A stretch of 55,004 bases of DNA, from the NCBI RefSeq assembly GCF_000159135.1, contig NZ_GG667527.1:16464-71467 (forward strand), read 5' to 3'. Shown one piece after another: positions 25,025 through 33,016 of this stretch. The DNA comes from Corynebacterium striatum ATCC 6940 (GTDB taxonomy: Bacteria > Actinomycetota > Actinomycetes > Mycobacteriales > Mycobacteriaceae). Every line of letters begins with the position of its first letter. Position 1 is the first letter of the stretch. The translations under genes and the position numbers were made by a program. The notes under the pieces were generated by a model. The model was not told where the DNA came from and did not search any database. It worked only from the letters and a program-made list of their open reading frames with translations.

Positions 25025-26524
25025 GTGGTAGCTGAACTAACTCCCCATATCGCCAATCTCGATGATCACAGCGAGACCGAACCGCGCGAGGAATGCGGCG
25101 TCTTTGGCGTCTGGGCCCCGGGCGAAGAAGTCTCGAAGTTGACCTACTTCGGTCTGTTTGCACTGCAGCACCGCGGCCAGGAGGCTGCCGGTATCGCTGT
25201 GGGTGATGATGACAGCATCGTCGTATTCAAAGACATGGGCCTCGTGGCCAACATCTTTGATGAATCCATCCTCGCGTCCCTGCAGGGCAACGTCGCCGTG
25301 GGACACACGCGCTACTCCACTGCGGGCGGTAAGGAATGGTCCAACGTGCAGCCCATGTTCGGCACCTCGCCGAGCGGCGTCGATATCGCGCTGGGCCACA
25401 ACGGCAACCTAGTCAACTACCTTGAGCTGCGCGCTGAGGCAATCGAGCGAGGGCTCATTAAGCCGCATGAAGAGTCGGTTTCTGACTCCATGTGCTTGTC
25501 CATGCTGCTTGCCGACGGCGTGAGTGAGGACGTTAGCGTCTTTGAATCGGCGCGCGCCCTGCTCCCTCGTGTTAAAGGTGCATTCTGCCTGACCTTTACT
25601 GATGGCCACACTCTCTACGCTGCGCGCGACCCGCACGGCGTGCGCCCGCTGGTGCTGGGCCGTTTGCCAAAGGGCTGGGTCGTGGCTTCGGAGACTTGTG
25701 CGCTCGACATCGTCGGCGCGCAGTTCATCCGCGAGATTGAACCGGGCGAGCTCATCTCCATCAACGAGGCGGGTATCCGATCGGAGAAGTTCGCGGAGCC
25801 AACTCACCACGGTTGCGTCTTCGAGTACGTCTACCTGGCACGTCCTGATACCGACATCAAGGGCCGTTCGGTGAACGCGACGCGTGTGGAAATTGGGCGT
25901 CGTCTAGCGCGGCAATACCCGGCCCCAGATGCGGACCTAGTCATTCCTGTGCCTGAGTCTGGTAACCCGGCGGCCGTGGGCTATGCCCGCGAGTCCGGCA
26001 TCACCTTCGCGCACGGCCTGGTGAAGAATGCGTACGTTGGTCGCACCTTCATTCAGCCCACACAGACCCTGCGCCAGCTGGGCATCCGTCTGAAACTGAA
26101 CCCGTTGCGCGAGGTCATCGAAGGCAAGAGCCTCGTGGTGGTGGATGACTCCATCGTCCGAGGCAACACCCAGCGTGCGCTCATCCGCATGCTGCGTGAG
26201 GCAGGCGCTGCCGAGGTGCACGTGCGCATCGCCTCGCCACCGGTGAAGTGGCCGTGCTTCTACGGCATTGACTTCGCCTCCCCGGGCGAGCTCATCGCTA
26301 ACGCCAACCCGTCTGATGACCCGGAAGTAGTCTGCAAGACTATCTGCGACGCCATCGGTGCGGACTCCCTCGGCTTCGTCTCCATTGAGGAGATGGTCGC
26401 CGCGACCGAACAGCCGCAACACGAGCTGTGCACCGCTTGCTTTGACGGTGTCTACCCACTCGGCCTCCCGGCCGGCAACCCGAACGCTGAGGCCGTGCGC
26501 TCCTTGCTCGGCTCTGAATCTTAA
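25025..26524 (+). CDS. purF: Amidophosphoribosyltransferase
   Basis: First committed enzyme of purine synthesis: PRPP and glutamine to 5-phosphoribosylamine. The 499-residue protein has a short N-terminal extension before the catalytic cysteine C24 (EECGVFGVW), which suggests propeptide removal as in the Bacillus-type enzyme. An N-terminal glutaminase domain (LQHRGQEAAGIA, GHTRYSTAG, GHNGNL) is followed by the PRTase domain with the PRPP loop VVVDDSIVRGNT. The C-terminal CTACFDGVYP cysteines are of the type that bind an iron-sulfur cluster in this branch. It starts at GTG 25025, and purM follows 20 nt after its stop codon. Confidence 0.95.
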   Translation: MVAELTPHIANLDDHSETEPREECGVFGVWAPGEEVSKLTYFGLFALQHRGQEAAGIAVGDDDSIVVFKDMGLVANIFDESILASLQGNVAVGHTRYSTAGGKEWSNVQPMFGTSPSGVDIALGHNGNLVNYLELRAEAIERGLIKPHEESVSDSMCLSMLLADGVSEDVSVFESARALLPRVKGAFCLTFTDGHTLYAARDPHGVRPLVLGRLPKGWVVASETCALDIVGAQFIREIEPGELISINEAGIRSEKFAEPTHHGCVFEYVYLARPDTDIKGRSVNATRVEIGRRLARQYPAPDADLVIPVPESGNPAAVGYARESGITFAHGLVKNAYVGRTFIQPTQTLRQLGIRLKLNPLREVIEGKSLVVVDDSIVRGNTQRALIRMLREAGAAEVHVRIASPPVKWPCFYGIDFASPGELIANANPSDDPEVVCKTICDAIGADSLGFVSIEEMVAATEQPQHELCTACFDGVYPLGLPAGNPNAEAVRSLLGSES

Positions 26525-26544
26525 AAGACTTGAAGGACTCAACA

Positions 26545-27597
26545 ATGAGCGAGAACACTTACGCCGCAGCAGGCGTCAGCATCGAAGAAGGCGACCGTGC
26601 CGTTACCCTGTTTGCCCCGCACGCAAAGCGTGCCTCCCGCCCGGAGGTCATGGGCGGTCTCGGCGGTTTCGCCGGCCTGTTCAAGCTGGGCGATTACAAG
26701 GAGCCGGTCCTGGCCGCGGGTTCCGACGGCGTGGGCACCAAGCTGGCTGTGGCGCAGGCCATGGACAAGCACGACACCATCGGCATCGACCTCGTGGCAA
26801 TGTGTGTGGATGACCTCGTGGTCTGTGGCGCTGAGCCGCTGTTCCTGCAGGACTACATCGCTGTGGGCAAGGTCGTGCCGGAGAAGGTCGCGGAGATCGT
26901 GAAGGGTATCGCTGAGGGCTGCGTCCAGGCTGGCGCTGCGCTCCTCGGTGGCGAGACCGCTGAGCACCCGGGCGTAATGGATCCGGAGGAGTACGACGTT
27001 TCCGCAACTGCAGTCGGCGTTGTTGAGGCGGACTCCATCCTGGGCCCGGACAAGGTCCGCGACGGAGACGTCCTCATCGCCATGGCTTCCTCTGGTCTGC
27101 ACTCTAACGGCTACTCCTTGGCTCGTTACGTCCTGCTGGAGCAGGCTGGCCTGCCTCTTGACGGTCACATCGAAGAGCTTGGCCGTACCCTGGGCGAGGA
27201 GCTGCTTGAGCCGACCCGCATTTACGCCAAGGACTGCCTGGCGCTGACCGCTGAGTGCAACGTTTCCACCTTCTGCCACGTCACTGGCGGTGGTCTGGCT
27301 GGCAACTTGGAGCGCGTTATCCCTGAGGGCCTGACCGCTGAGGTCAACCGCTCTACGTGGACCCCAGGCCAGATTTTCAAGACCATCTCCTCCGTGGGCA
27401 AGGTTTCCCTCGAAGAGATGGAGAAGACCTTCAACATGGGCGTTGGCATGATTGCGGTTGTCTCCCCGGAGGACCGCGAGCGCGCTATGGCCATGATGGC
27501 TGCCCGCCACGTGGATGCCTGGGAGTTGGGCACCATTCGCGCTGCTGGCGAGGGTGAAGCTCGCGTCATCATGAATGGTGAGCACCCGAACTTCTAA
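26545..27597 (+). CDS. purM: AIR synthetase
   Basis: Phosphoribosylformylglycinamidine cyclo-ligase of 350 residues, closing the imidazole ring (FGAM to AIR) with ATP. It begins TYAAAGVSIEEGDRAV, and shows GFAGLF, SDGVGTKLAVAQ and DLVAMCVDDLVVCGAEPLFL, the conserved PurM core, then GGETAEHPG and the HSNGYSLAR motif. The ATG at 26545 has GAAGGA upstream and lies 20 nt after purF; the two form an operon. It uses the product of the single-chain PurL encoded 10 kb upstream. Confidence 0.95.
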   Translation: MSENTYAAAGVSIEEGDRAVTLFAPHAKRASRPEVMGGLGGFAGLFKLGDYKEPVLAAGSDGVGTKLAVAQAMDKHDTIGIDLVAMCVDDLVVCGAEPLFLQDYIAVGKVVPEKVAEIVKGIAEGCVQAGAALLGGETAEHPGVMDPEEYDVSATAVGVVEADSILGPDKVRDGDVLIAMASSGLHSNGYSLARYVLLEQAGLPLDGHIEELGRTLGEELLEPTRIYAKDCLALTAECNVSTFCHVTGGGLAGNLERVIPEGLTAEVNRSTWTPGQIFKTISSVGKVSLEEMEKTFNMGVGMIAVVSPEDRERAMAMMAARHVDAWELGTIRAAGEGEARVIMNGEHPNF

Positions 27598-27620
27598 GCC
27601 CGTCCAACCACTTCTGCTTT

Positions 27621-27670
27621 CGGCCTTCCAGTCTCTGCCACATCGCGGTGGAGGAGGGGAGGCCGTTTGT
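27621..27670 (+). terminator. Likely terminator after purM
   Basis: CGGCCT (27621-27626) / AGGCCG (27660-27665) with additional C/G pairs inside, followed by TTTGT. The loop is long and the T stretch short, so it is only moderately convincing. Confidence 0.4.
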
Positions 27671-27677
27671 GGTTTGC

Positions 27678-27824
27678 CATTTGGGGCGTCTGTCCCGCGG
27701 CAGCCAAATGCAGTCGGAGCCTAGTGTGGCTCCAAATGGTGAGGTTGCACTGTAATCACTGTGACTGCAGTGAGCTCCTGGGGCGGGTGACGCCTCACCT
27801 CACCATTTGTTCCTCACCATTTGG
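27678..27824. repeat. Inverted repeats downstream of purM
   Basis: CATTTGG (27678-27684) pairs with CCAAATG (27704-27710). Then CCAAATGGTGAGG (27732-27744) pairs perfectly with CCTCACCATTTGG (27812-27824), with a further 12-bp copy CCTCACCATTTG at 27798-27809. The 13-bp arms enclose 67 nt. No gene lies here. Confidence 0.75.
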
Positions 27825-27831
27825 AAATGCC

Positions 27832-27975
27832 GGCCGAGGGAAGGCCGAGGGAAGGCCGAGGGAAGGTCGAGGGAAGAGCAGGGGCGGCTCAGGCAGACCA
27901 GGGAAGAGGCCGTGAAGAGCAGGACAGTGCGGGTAAGAGCAGGGCAACGCGGGAAAGAGCCGGACAGCGGCCAAA
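27832..27975. repeat. Tandem repeats between purM and the DUF3073 gene
   Basis: Four copies of an 11-bp unit (GGCCGAGGGAA three times, then GGTCGAGGGAA) fill 27832-27875. Three imperfect 20-bp units beginning AGAGC follow at 27916-27935, 27936-27955 and 27956-27975. The copies are adjacent without spacers, so this is not a CRISPR array; reading frames across it are low-complexity and not believable genes. Confidence 0.75.
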
Positions 27976-27981
27976 AGCAAA

Positions 27982-28012
27982 AGGCCGCAACCGCGCGAAG
28001 CGGCTGCGGCCT
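27982..28012 (-). terminator. Terminator of the DUF3073 gene
   Basis: AGGCCGCA-CCGC / GCGG-TGCGGCCT hairpin (27982-28012) with a 5-nt loop; on the minus strand it is followed by TTTTGCTTTTGG. Confidence 0.75.
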
Positions 28013-28047
28013 ACAGCTGGAGTTCCAGCGGCGAAAAGGAAAGCGCC

Positions 28048-28254
28048 TTAGCGCTTGCCCTCGTCGTCTTGGTCGTCTTCGTCCCACTCGTCGACGTAGT
28101 CGGCATAAGGATCTTCGTCCTCATAATCGTGGGAGTTATTCGGGTTTTGGGAGGCGAGCTCCCGCTGGAGCGAATCCAGATCCATTTCGGGCGAATTGTA
28201 CTTCAGCTGGCGTGCAACTTTGGTCTGCTTTGCCTTTGCGCGTCCGCGTCCCAT
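28048..28254 (-). CDS. DUF3073 protein
   Basis: Small conserved actinobacterial protein of 68 residues with unknown function. The N-terminus MGRGRAKAKQTKVARQLKY is the family hallmark and strongly basic, while the second half is strongly acidic (DYEDEDPYADYVDEWDED). The charge split suggests binding to nucleic acid or a basic partner, but this is speculation. ATG 28254 is preferred over 28260 because AAGGGGG lies 8 nt before it and only 2 nt before the other. It follows purM in tail-to-tail orientation, as in related species. Confidence 0.85.
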   Translation of the reverse strand: MGRGRAKAKQTKVARQLKYNSPEMDLDSLQRELASQNPNNSHDYEDEDPYADYVDEWDEDDQDDEGKR

Positions 28255-28431
28255 GTGCATGACCCCCTTGAGGTGAGTAGGGCGTTCCAGGGATTCTTGG
28301 ACGCCCCATCGGCTTAAATCTAAAAGTGAATCTTCCTGTTAGACACAATAGCCTGTGTGACGAAAAAATTCCGAACCACCCCCTAGTTATTGCAAAAGTA
28401 GTGGTATAACTCGCCTCTTTCGGCCATTGAG

Positions 28432-29490
28432 TTAGCGGCCACGCAGCTTTTCCACGGCCGCGCGCCCAGCCTTGGACCCTTCGTCGGTAGGCAAGGAGTC
28501 CTCTTCCACAGACGCGGCAACGTCGCCGATCGTTAGCGTTCCGCCCGTGAGCGCGGAACGCTTGATCAATGCCAGGGCAATCGGGCCATAGTCGCAGTCA
28601 TCGACAATGGTGCCCAGTCGCCCCACACGGCGCCCGCCCAGTGTTACCTCGTCACCAATCGCAGGCCGGTTCGGAGCCGAGCCATCGAGGTAAAGCATCA
28701 CCAGCAAGCGCGGGGAACGGCCGAGGTTCTCCACGCGGGCCACGGTTTCCTGCCCGCGGTAGCAACCCTTGTCCAAGTGCACAAAGGCCGGTCCCTGCGA
28801 GCGGCGAATCCAGTGCGGTACCTCATGCGCGATTGCTTTGTCGTCCAAGTCCGCGGCGAGCTCAGGTTCCAACGCGCGCACGCGCTCCGCGGTAAATGCC
28901 ATCAACCCCACGAGGGTTCCGCCGGCTGCCTCCAGCTCTGCCACGGCCTCAGCGAGGCGCGAGCGCGGAATCAGGTGGTCGGTGCGATGGGGCCCGCGCC
29001 AGACGACCTCCCGGGAAAGTACCGCATCAGCCGGTGCGGGAAGCTCTCCGCCCAGCACAGTCACCACGGCTAGATCCGCCTCTTCCACGGTTACCTGGGA
29101 CCAGAAGATCATCTTGGTCAAAAAGCTCAGCAGCGAATCGAACTGCGCTGCAGGCACGTCGAGATAGAAGGCATCCTCGACACGGGAGAGGTCTATCTGG
29201 TGGAGTACGTGGCCCTGTATATCGAGGTCGAGTGCGCCGGCGTGGAAGCCAGATGAGACGTCGTCTAGCTTCTGCGAAAGCAGATTGTTTAGGAACGTTG
29301 CGGCTTCAGGTCCCGCAACTTTGATGACGCGGCGCTGGGATCGGTCCACAATTGCGGAACCGGTCTCTACTGATCGCTGCTCCACGAGCGGATCGCCATA
29401 GTGCCAGGCGATACCGACGGCATCGATAAGCGTGGCGTCTTGGATTTCTGATGCGCCGGGGCGCTGAAGAAGTGGCGAAGAATAACTCAC
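28432..29490 (-). CDS. ygfZ: YgfZ/GcvT-like folate-binding protein
   Basis: Folate-dependent protein of 352 residues related to the T protein of the glycine cleavage system. The YgfZ signature K-G-C-Y-x-G-Q-E is present as KGCYRGQE (about 241-248). In E. coli YgfZ supports iron-sulfur enzyme assembly or repair. The start is GTG 29490 (reads SYSSPLLQRPG); TACCAT lies 8 nt before it, predicting a leaderless mRNA. A long upstream extension of the frame runs through the divergent aminotransferase gene and is rejected. Only 30 bp separate the two divergent start codons. Confidence 0.87.
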   Translation of the reverse strand: MSYSSPLLQRPGASEIQDATLIDAVGIAWHYGDPLVEQRSVETGSAIVDRSQRRVIKVAGPEAATFLNNLLSQKLDDVSSGFHAGALDLDIQGHVLHQIDLSRVEDAFYLDVPAAQFDSLLSFLTKMIFWSQVTVEEADLAVVTVLGGELPAPADAVLSREVVWRGPHRTDHLIPRSRLAEAVAELEAAGGTLVGLMAFTAERVRALEPELAADLDDKAIAHEVPHWIRRSQGPAFVHLDKGCYRGQETVARVENLGRSPRLLVMLYLDGSAPNRPAIGDEVTLGGRRVGRLGTIVDDCDYGPIALALIKRSALTGGTLTIGDVAASVEEDSLPTDEGSKAGRAAVEKLRGR

Positions 29491-29498
29491 GGGTTCCG

Positions 29499-29513
29499 AT
29501 GGTAGGGCATAAT
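29499..29513. promoter_or_regulatory. Divergent -10 hexamers of ygfZ and the class IV aminotransferase
   Basis: Minus strand: TACCAT (29499-29504), 8 nt before GTG 29490. Plus strand: CATAAT (29508-29513), 7 nt before ATG 29521. An in-frame ATG at 29512 overlaps the second hexamer and is probably a decoy start. Confidence 0.5.
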
Positions 29514-29520
29514 GAAAAAT

Positions 29521-30387
29521 ATGGAGTTCACGCCTCGAAAAGAGCCGGTCATCTACGTTGTTGAGCCTTATGGCGGCTCGGTGCGCAAGCATTTGCCGTC
29601 GTTGCCGCTCGTCTATTGGGATGACGCCGCAGTTACCCGGGGAGACGGAATCTTTGAGTCTCTGCTTATCCGCGATGGCAAGGCCGCGAACCTCGCGCGC
29701 CATGGCCAACGATTTATTAACTCGGCGCTGGCTCTCGAGCTCCCCGAGCCACAGTTGGAGAAGTGGGAAGAGGCCACCAACCTGGCTATCGCCGACTATT
29801 TCGGGCCTGATGGCCAAGGCGAGGCCAAGTGCACCTGGACCTATACCCGCGGGCGCGCCTCGACCGGACACCCCACCGCGTGGGTAGTGGTGCAGCCCAT
29901 CGACGCCAAGATTATTGAGCAGCGTGCCAAGGGAGTGAAGGTCATGACCACCCCGCGGTTGTGGCAGGTGGCTGAGGAGCTTCCCGCCAAGACCCTGAAC
30001 TACGCGGCCACAATGGCCACGCTGCGCCTGGCGCGAGGCAAGGGCTTTGAGGACGTGATCTTCACCGACCCGGAGACGGGCTTGGTGCTGGAGGGCGCGA
30101 CGTCGACAGTCGTGGCGGTACGCGGTGACAAGCTGCGTACCCCGGCGGGCAAGGGAATCCTGCCGGGCACTACCCAGGCCGCGCTTTTCGAGTACGCCAC
30201 GGAAAAGGGCTATCGCTGCAAGGCCAAGGAGATCACCCCTGGATACCTGGAGCGCTCTGACTCTGTGTGGTTGGTCTCCTCGGTACGTACCGCTGTGCGT
30301 GTGACCAACCTTGATGGGACAAAGCTAAAGGCCCCAGATAACGCTGCGGAAATCCGGGACCTCTTGGATGCTGCTCTGGCGCGTTAG
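29521..30387 (+). CDS. Class IV aminotransferase (PabC-like)
   Basis: PLP enzyme of 288 residues of the branched-chain aminotransferase / 4-amino-4-deoxychorismate lyase fold. The probable PLP lysine is K157 in PAKTLNYA; the cofactor-phosphate motif is seen in LVLEGATSTVVAV. It may be the ADC lyase that makes p-aminobenzoate for folate, which fits its divergent neighbour YgfZ, a folate-binding protein, but D-amino-acid or branched-chain transaminase activity cannot be excluded. ATG 29521 is used because it lies 7 nt after CATAAT. The stop codon overlaps the end of the convergent nitrobindin-like gene by 4 bp. Confidence 0.8.
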   Translation: MEFTPRKEPVIYVVEPYGGSVRKHLPSLPLVYWDDAAVTRGDGIFESLLIRDGKAANLARHGQRFINSALALELPEPQLEKWEEATNLAIADYFGPDGQGEAKCTWTYTRGRASTGHPTAWVVVQPIDAKIIEQRAKGVKVMTTPRLWQVAEELPAKTLNYAATMATLRLARGKGFEDVIFTDPETGLVLEGATSTVVAVRGDKLRTPAGKGILPGTTQAALFEYATEKGYRCKAKEITPGYLERSDSVWLVSSVRTAVRVTNLDGTKLKAPDNAAEIRDLLDAALAR

Positions 30388-31034
30388 CCTGCCACGCGGG
30401 TGAGCTCAGCGGACATGTAAGGGCGCATCTCGCCGTCGACCATGCGCTCGTCAACCCAGCCGAGGTTGTTGTTCGGCATCAAGCCGTACATGCGCTTGCC
30501 CGGGCCAAAGTTCTTCGGGCCCGTCTCCGTGACCATGGTGGAGGCGGATTCCAGCTGCCATGCACGCTCGTTGAAAGGCTCGCCGTAGAAGATTTCCACG
30601 ATGCCGTTGGAGGAGGTGTAGGTCATTTCGATCTCGTCCTTGAGCGAGATGCGCCAGAAGCCGCTTTCACGGATATCCGCGCCGCTTGGCTTGCCTACGG
30701 AATTGATGCGCCAGGTGCGGGAGCTAAAGGTGAGGTAATTTTCGCCGTCGTGGCTCACGATGAGCTGCTGGCCAAAGCTGTACTGCTCGCCGGTGGTGTC
30801 ATGTGCTTGGCCTTCGCCCTGCCACACGCCCACGAGGGGAAGGAGAGCCAGCAGGCCGTCGTGCAGGGAAGGACCCTGGCGCAGGTTAGCGGTCTCTTGC
30901 GCGAGTGGGTTCTCCACGATGTCTACTGCAGGGATATTGCGGGAAGCTGCGTCTTTCCACGCCTCCGCGGCGTGGTTTACGGCGTCGTTGCCGTTGATCT
31001 TCTGGGGGCTATTTTCGTTGCTATTTTCGCTCAT
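30384..31034 (-). CDS. Ferric nitrobindin-like protein, heme ligand absent
   Basis: Beta-barrel protein of 216 residues of the nitrobindin (DUF1794/THAP4-like) family, recognised by GVWQGEGQ (69-76), the FSSRTWRINS strand, ESGFWRI and the closing MSAELTRV. Classical nitrobindins bind heme through a histidine in the last strand (x-H-L-x-A-x-L-x-R). Here that place is taken by Y206 (PYMSAELTR). UniProt-style annotation of some corynebacterial homologues as nitrobindin-like without the ligand agrees with this. It may bind heme through tyrosine or another ligand. The first 60 residues are a hydrophilic extension. ATG 31034 lies 8 nt after TAGGCT. Confidence 0.8.
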   Translation of the reverse strand: MSENSNENSPQKINGNDAVNHAAEAWKDAASRNIPAVDIVENPLAQETANLRQGPSLHDGLLALLPLVGVWQGEGQAHDTTGEQYSFGQQLIVSHDGENYLTFSSRTWRINSVGKPSGADIRESGFWRISLKDEIEMTYTSSNGIVEIFYGEPFNERAWQLESASTMVTETGPKNFGPGKRMYGLMPNNNLGWVDERMVDGEMRPYMSAELTRVAG

Positions 31035-31039
31035 GACGC

Positions 31040-31082
31040 ACCAGCCTAGTCGTCTATGTAGGTCAACAACCACTAGGCTGGT
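31040..31082. promoter_or_regulatory. Symmetric divergent promoter with 11-bp inverted repeat
   Basis: ACCAGCCTAGT (31040-31050) and ACTAGGCTGGT (31072-31082) are perfect inverted copies 21 nt apart. Each contains a TAGGCT hexamer pointing outwards, 8 nt before the ATG at 31034 and the GTG at 31088. The arms may be just the two -10 regions, or may also be bound by one regulator. Confidence 0.55.
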
Positions 31083-31087
31083 TCGCT

Positions 31088-31852
31088 GTGCGAGTACTAG
31101 CAATTTCGAATCCGAACTCGACTTCTCAGAGCGATGCCTTGTTCCGGCAGGTCATTCCGCTGCTTCGCGACGTCGAAGGCGCTCACATGCGCATGCAGTT
31201 CACCCATTACGCGGGGCATGCGGAGGAGATCGTGCGCGGAATGACACGCACTGATTTCGACGCCATCGTGGTCTTTGGCGGCGACGGGACCGTTAACGAG
31301 GTGGTCAACGGCCTGTTGGGGCCGGCTGACCGAAAGGACCGTCCGCGACCTGAAGAGCTTCCTGTCCTCGGCGTAGTCCCCACCGGTTCCGCGAACGTCT
31401 TTGTGCGTGCACTGGGAATTCCCAATACCCCGGTGGAGGCGGCCCACGTCTTGGCTCGCCTCATGGAGCGCGACACCCGCCGCAAGATTCACCTGGGTAC
31501 GTGGAACGACCGTTGGTTTGCGGTCAACGCTGGTTTTGGTTTGGACGCCGACGTTCTTGCCCGAGTCGATCGCGCACGAGAGATGGGCTTTTCGGCCACG
31601 CCGCTGCGCTACCTCGCGGTTTCCGCGCAGGCTTACCTGCGGGCGCGCGTCATCCCACCGGAGATTTCCGTGCACGCCGTCAGCCGGGCAGGCGAGCAAT
31701 TCACCGCGCACAAGGTTCCGCTGATGTTTACCTCGAATACCAACCCGTGGACGTTCCTGGGCCCGCTTCCCGTGGTGACCAACCCGCGCAACTCCTTCGA
31801 CGCGGGCCTGGGGCTATTTGGAGTGTCTGACTTGGGCGGCATCCATGCCTAG
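31088..31852 (+). CDS. Diacylglycerol/lipid kinase, N-terminal part (frameshifted gene)
   Basis: N-terminal 254 residues of a DagK/LCB5-type lipid kinase, the catalytic part that transfers phosphate from ATP to a lipid hydroxyl. It begins RVLAISNPNS and contains VVFGGDGTVNE (62-72) and PTGSANVFVR (98-107). A stop codon TAG at 31850 interrupts the frame in the middle of the second domain. The missing C-terminal part follows directly in another frame (31852-32127). One additional C at GCC-TAG would restore a single gene of about 346 codons. Whether the break is real or a sequencing error cannot be told here. The GTG start lies 8 nt after TAGGCT. Confidence 0.75.
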   Translation: MRVLAISNPNSTSQSDALFRQVIPLLRDVEGAHMRMQFTHYAGHAEEIVRGMTRTDFDAIVVFGGDGTVNEVVNGLLGPADRKDRPRPEELPVLGVVPTGSANVFVRALGIPNTPVEAAHVLARLMERDTRRKIHLGTWNDRWFAVNAGFGLDADVLARVDRAREMGFSATPLRYLAVSAQAYLRARVIPPEISVHAVSRAGEQFTAHKVPLMFTSNTNPWTFLGPLPVVTNPRNSFDAGLGLFGVSDLGGIHA

Positions 31853-32127
31853 TGGGCATGCTGCACCTGATGGGCGTGGACCGTCGGCGCATGCTGTCCA
31901 AGATCACCCAGGCGCGTGCGCTGCAGTTCGATGATGCACAATCGGTTGATTTGGAGACGCCAACTCCGAAGCGCTTCCAAGCCGACGGCGAGTCCGTGGG
32001 CAAGTTCACCGAGGTGCACCTCGAATCGGTGGCAGATGCCATTGAGGTCTTCGCGCCCCTGCAGCCGCGCCCGCCCCACGAGCGGAGCGTGCGAGAGATT
32101 CTGCGCGACTTGATTCGCATCAAGTAG
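31852..32127 (+). pseudogene. Lipid kinase C-terminal part, separated by a frameshift
   Basis: About 91 codons encoding the end of the lipid kinase: KITQARALQFDDAQSVDLET, then FQADGESVGKFTEVHLESV and DAIEVFAP. This is the closing beta-domain (Q-x-D-G-E) of DagK-like kinases. It has no ribosome binding site of its own and overlaps the preceding stop codon. It is therefore read as the 3' part of one broken gene (31088-32127), not as an independent gene. Confidence 0.75.
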
Positions 32128-32173
32128 GCGCTGCCAGGCAACCGAGTCGCTAGTCCGCGAGCCACCCCCAGGG

Positions 32174-32983
32174 CTAGCTGCCCTCGTTAACCTTCTCCGC
32201 AGTGTCCTCCGCCTTTTGCTCGGCGTCCTTAACGGCCTTCTCCTCTGAGCCCTCTATTTCGAGAGGGGACAGCTGCGTGGACTTGAGCTTGATGTTGCGG
32301 CGTTGGACCTCGAAGGTGATCGAGCCGCCGTGGAGCTTGACGGACGTCGCCTGTGCAGGAAGTGGCAGCTCGCGGGTATCGAACTGGAGGGTAAAGGCCT
32401 TGATAAGGCGCGGGTCTTCGGTGTCGTAGACGTTCATGTGGAACTGCTCGCCGACCAAGCGTAGCGCCACCTTAGCGGTGGACTTCTTCGTATCGCCCGG
32501 CAGCGTGCCCGTCAGCTCAGCCTCTGCCGCGGTGCCTCCGATGGGGGAGATGTTGTCGGGGTTGGCAATCGAGAGATCCGTAATCCCTAACAAACGTCCG
32601 AGCGCTACGCCGTCGAGGCTGATACCGCGCGTGTACGTGGATACTGGTGCGCCCTCAAACTTGCCGCTGAAAACCTGCTGCGGCGTGATGGTGATGTCAC
32701 GCATTGTGGTTGAGGCGTTGACCATGCCGAGCTTGGGTACCTCGACGTCGAGCGACTGCACCTCGAGATAAGGAATCTCCTTGGTTAGCGCAGCCAATGT
32801 ATAAGGGATGCCGCCAATATAGACGTCGGGAGTGTTCTCCAGGCGCGAGACCGCCTTCGATTCCTGAGCCACTGTGTGCTCAGCGTGCATGGCCACTGCG
32901 GAGTCGCTAAGCCAAGCGATGCCGCCCACCAAGGCGACGACACCAAGGCGGACAATATGGCGGTTGATTTGGAGAACAGTCAC
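32174..32983 (-). CDS. DUF2993 (LmeA-like) exported lipid-binding protein
   Basis: Protein of 269 residues with an N-terminal membrane segment or uncleaved signal (about 9-28, HIVRLGVVALVGGIAWL) followed by the DUF2993 domain (about 45-245). LmeA of mycobacteria, from this family, is a periplasmic phospholipid-binding protein involved in lipomannan maturation; a similar envelope role is likely but unproven. The C-terminus is a charged helix (EKAVKDAEQKAEDTAEK). GTG 32983 is chosen because it leaves a clean signal sequence and TAAGAA lies 7 nt upstream; a much longer upstream frame is the shadow of mshD. Its start is 33 bp from that of the divergent mshD. Confidence 0.75.
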   Translation of the reverse strand: MTVLQINRHIVRLGVVALVGGIAWLSDSAVAMHAEHTVAQESKAVSRLENTPDVYIGGIPYTLAALTKEIPYLEVQSLDVEVPKLGMVNASTTMRDITITPQQVFSGKFEGAPVSTYTRGISLDGVALGRLLGITDLSIANPDNISPIGGTAAEAELTGTLPGDTKKSTAKVALRLVGEQFHMNVYDTEDPRLIKAFTLQFDTRELPLPAQATSVKLHGGSITFEVQRRNIKLKSTQLSPLEIEGSEEKAVKDAEQKAEDTAEKVNEGS

Positions 32984-32990
32984 CCCTCTA

Positions 32991-33009
32991 TTCTTACCGC
33001 ACGTACCCT
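32991..33009. promoter_or_regulatory. Divergent -10 hexamers of the DUF2993 gene and mshD
   Basis: Minus strand: TAAGAA (32991-32996), 7 nt before GTG 32983. Plus strand: TACCCT (33004-33009), 7 nt before ATG 33017. This is the same compact back-to-back leaderless arrangement as at the HIT/purD pair. Confidence 0.5.
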
Positions 33010-33016
33010 GGTGGGC

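Noticed and set aside
27832..27975. Regular repeats that could suggest a CRISPR array
   Set aside because: The 11-bp and 20-bp units are directly adjacent, without unique spacers, and no cas genes are present.
29491..29871. Upstream extension of ygfZ on the minus strand
   Set aside because: It runs opposite the class IV aminotransferase gene and is not part of the YgfZ family.
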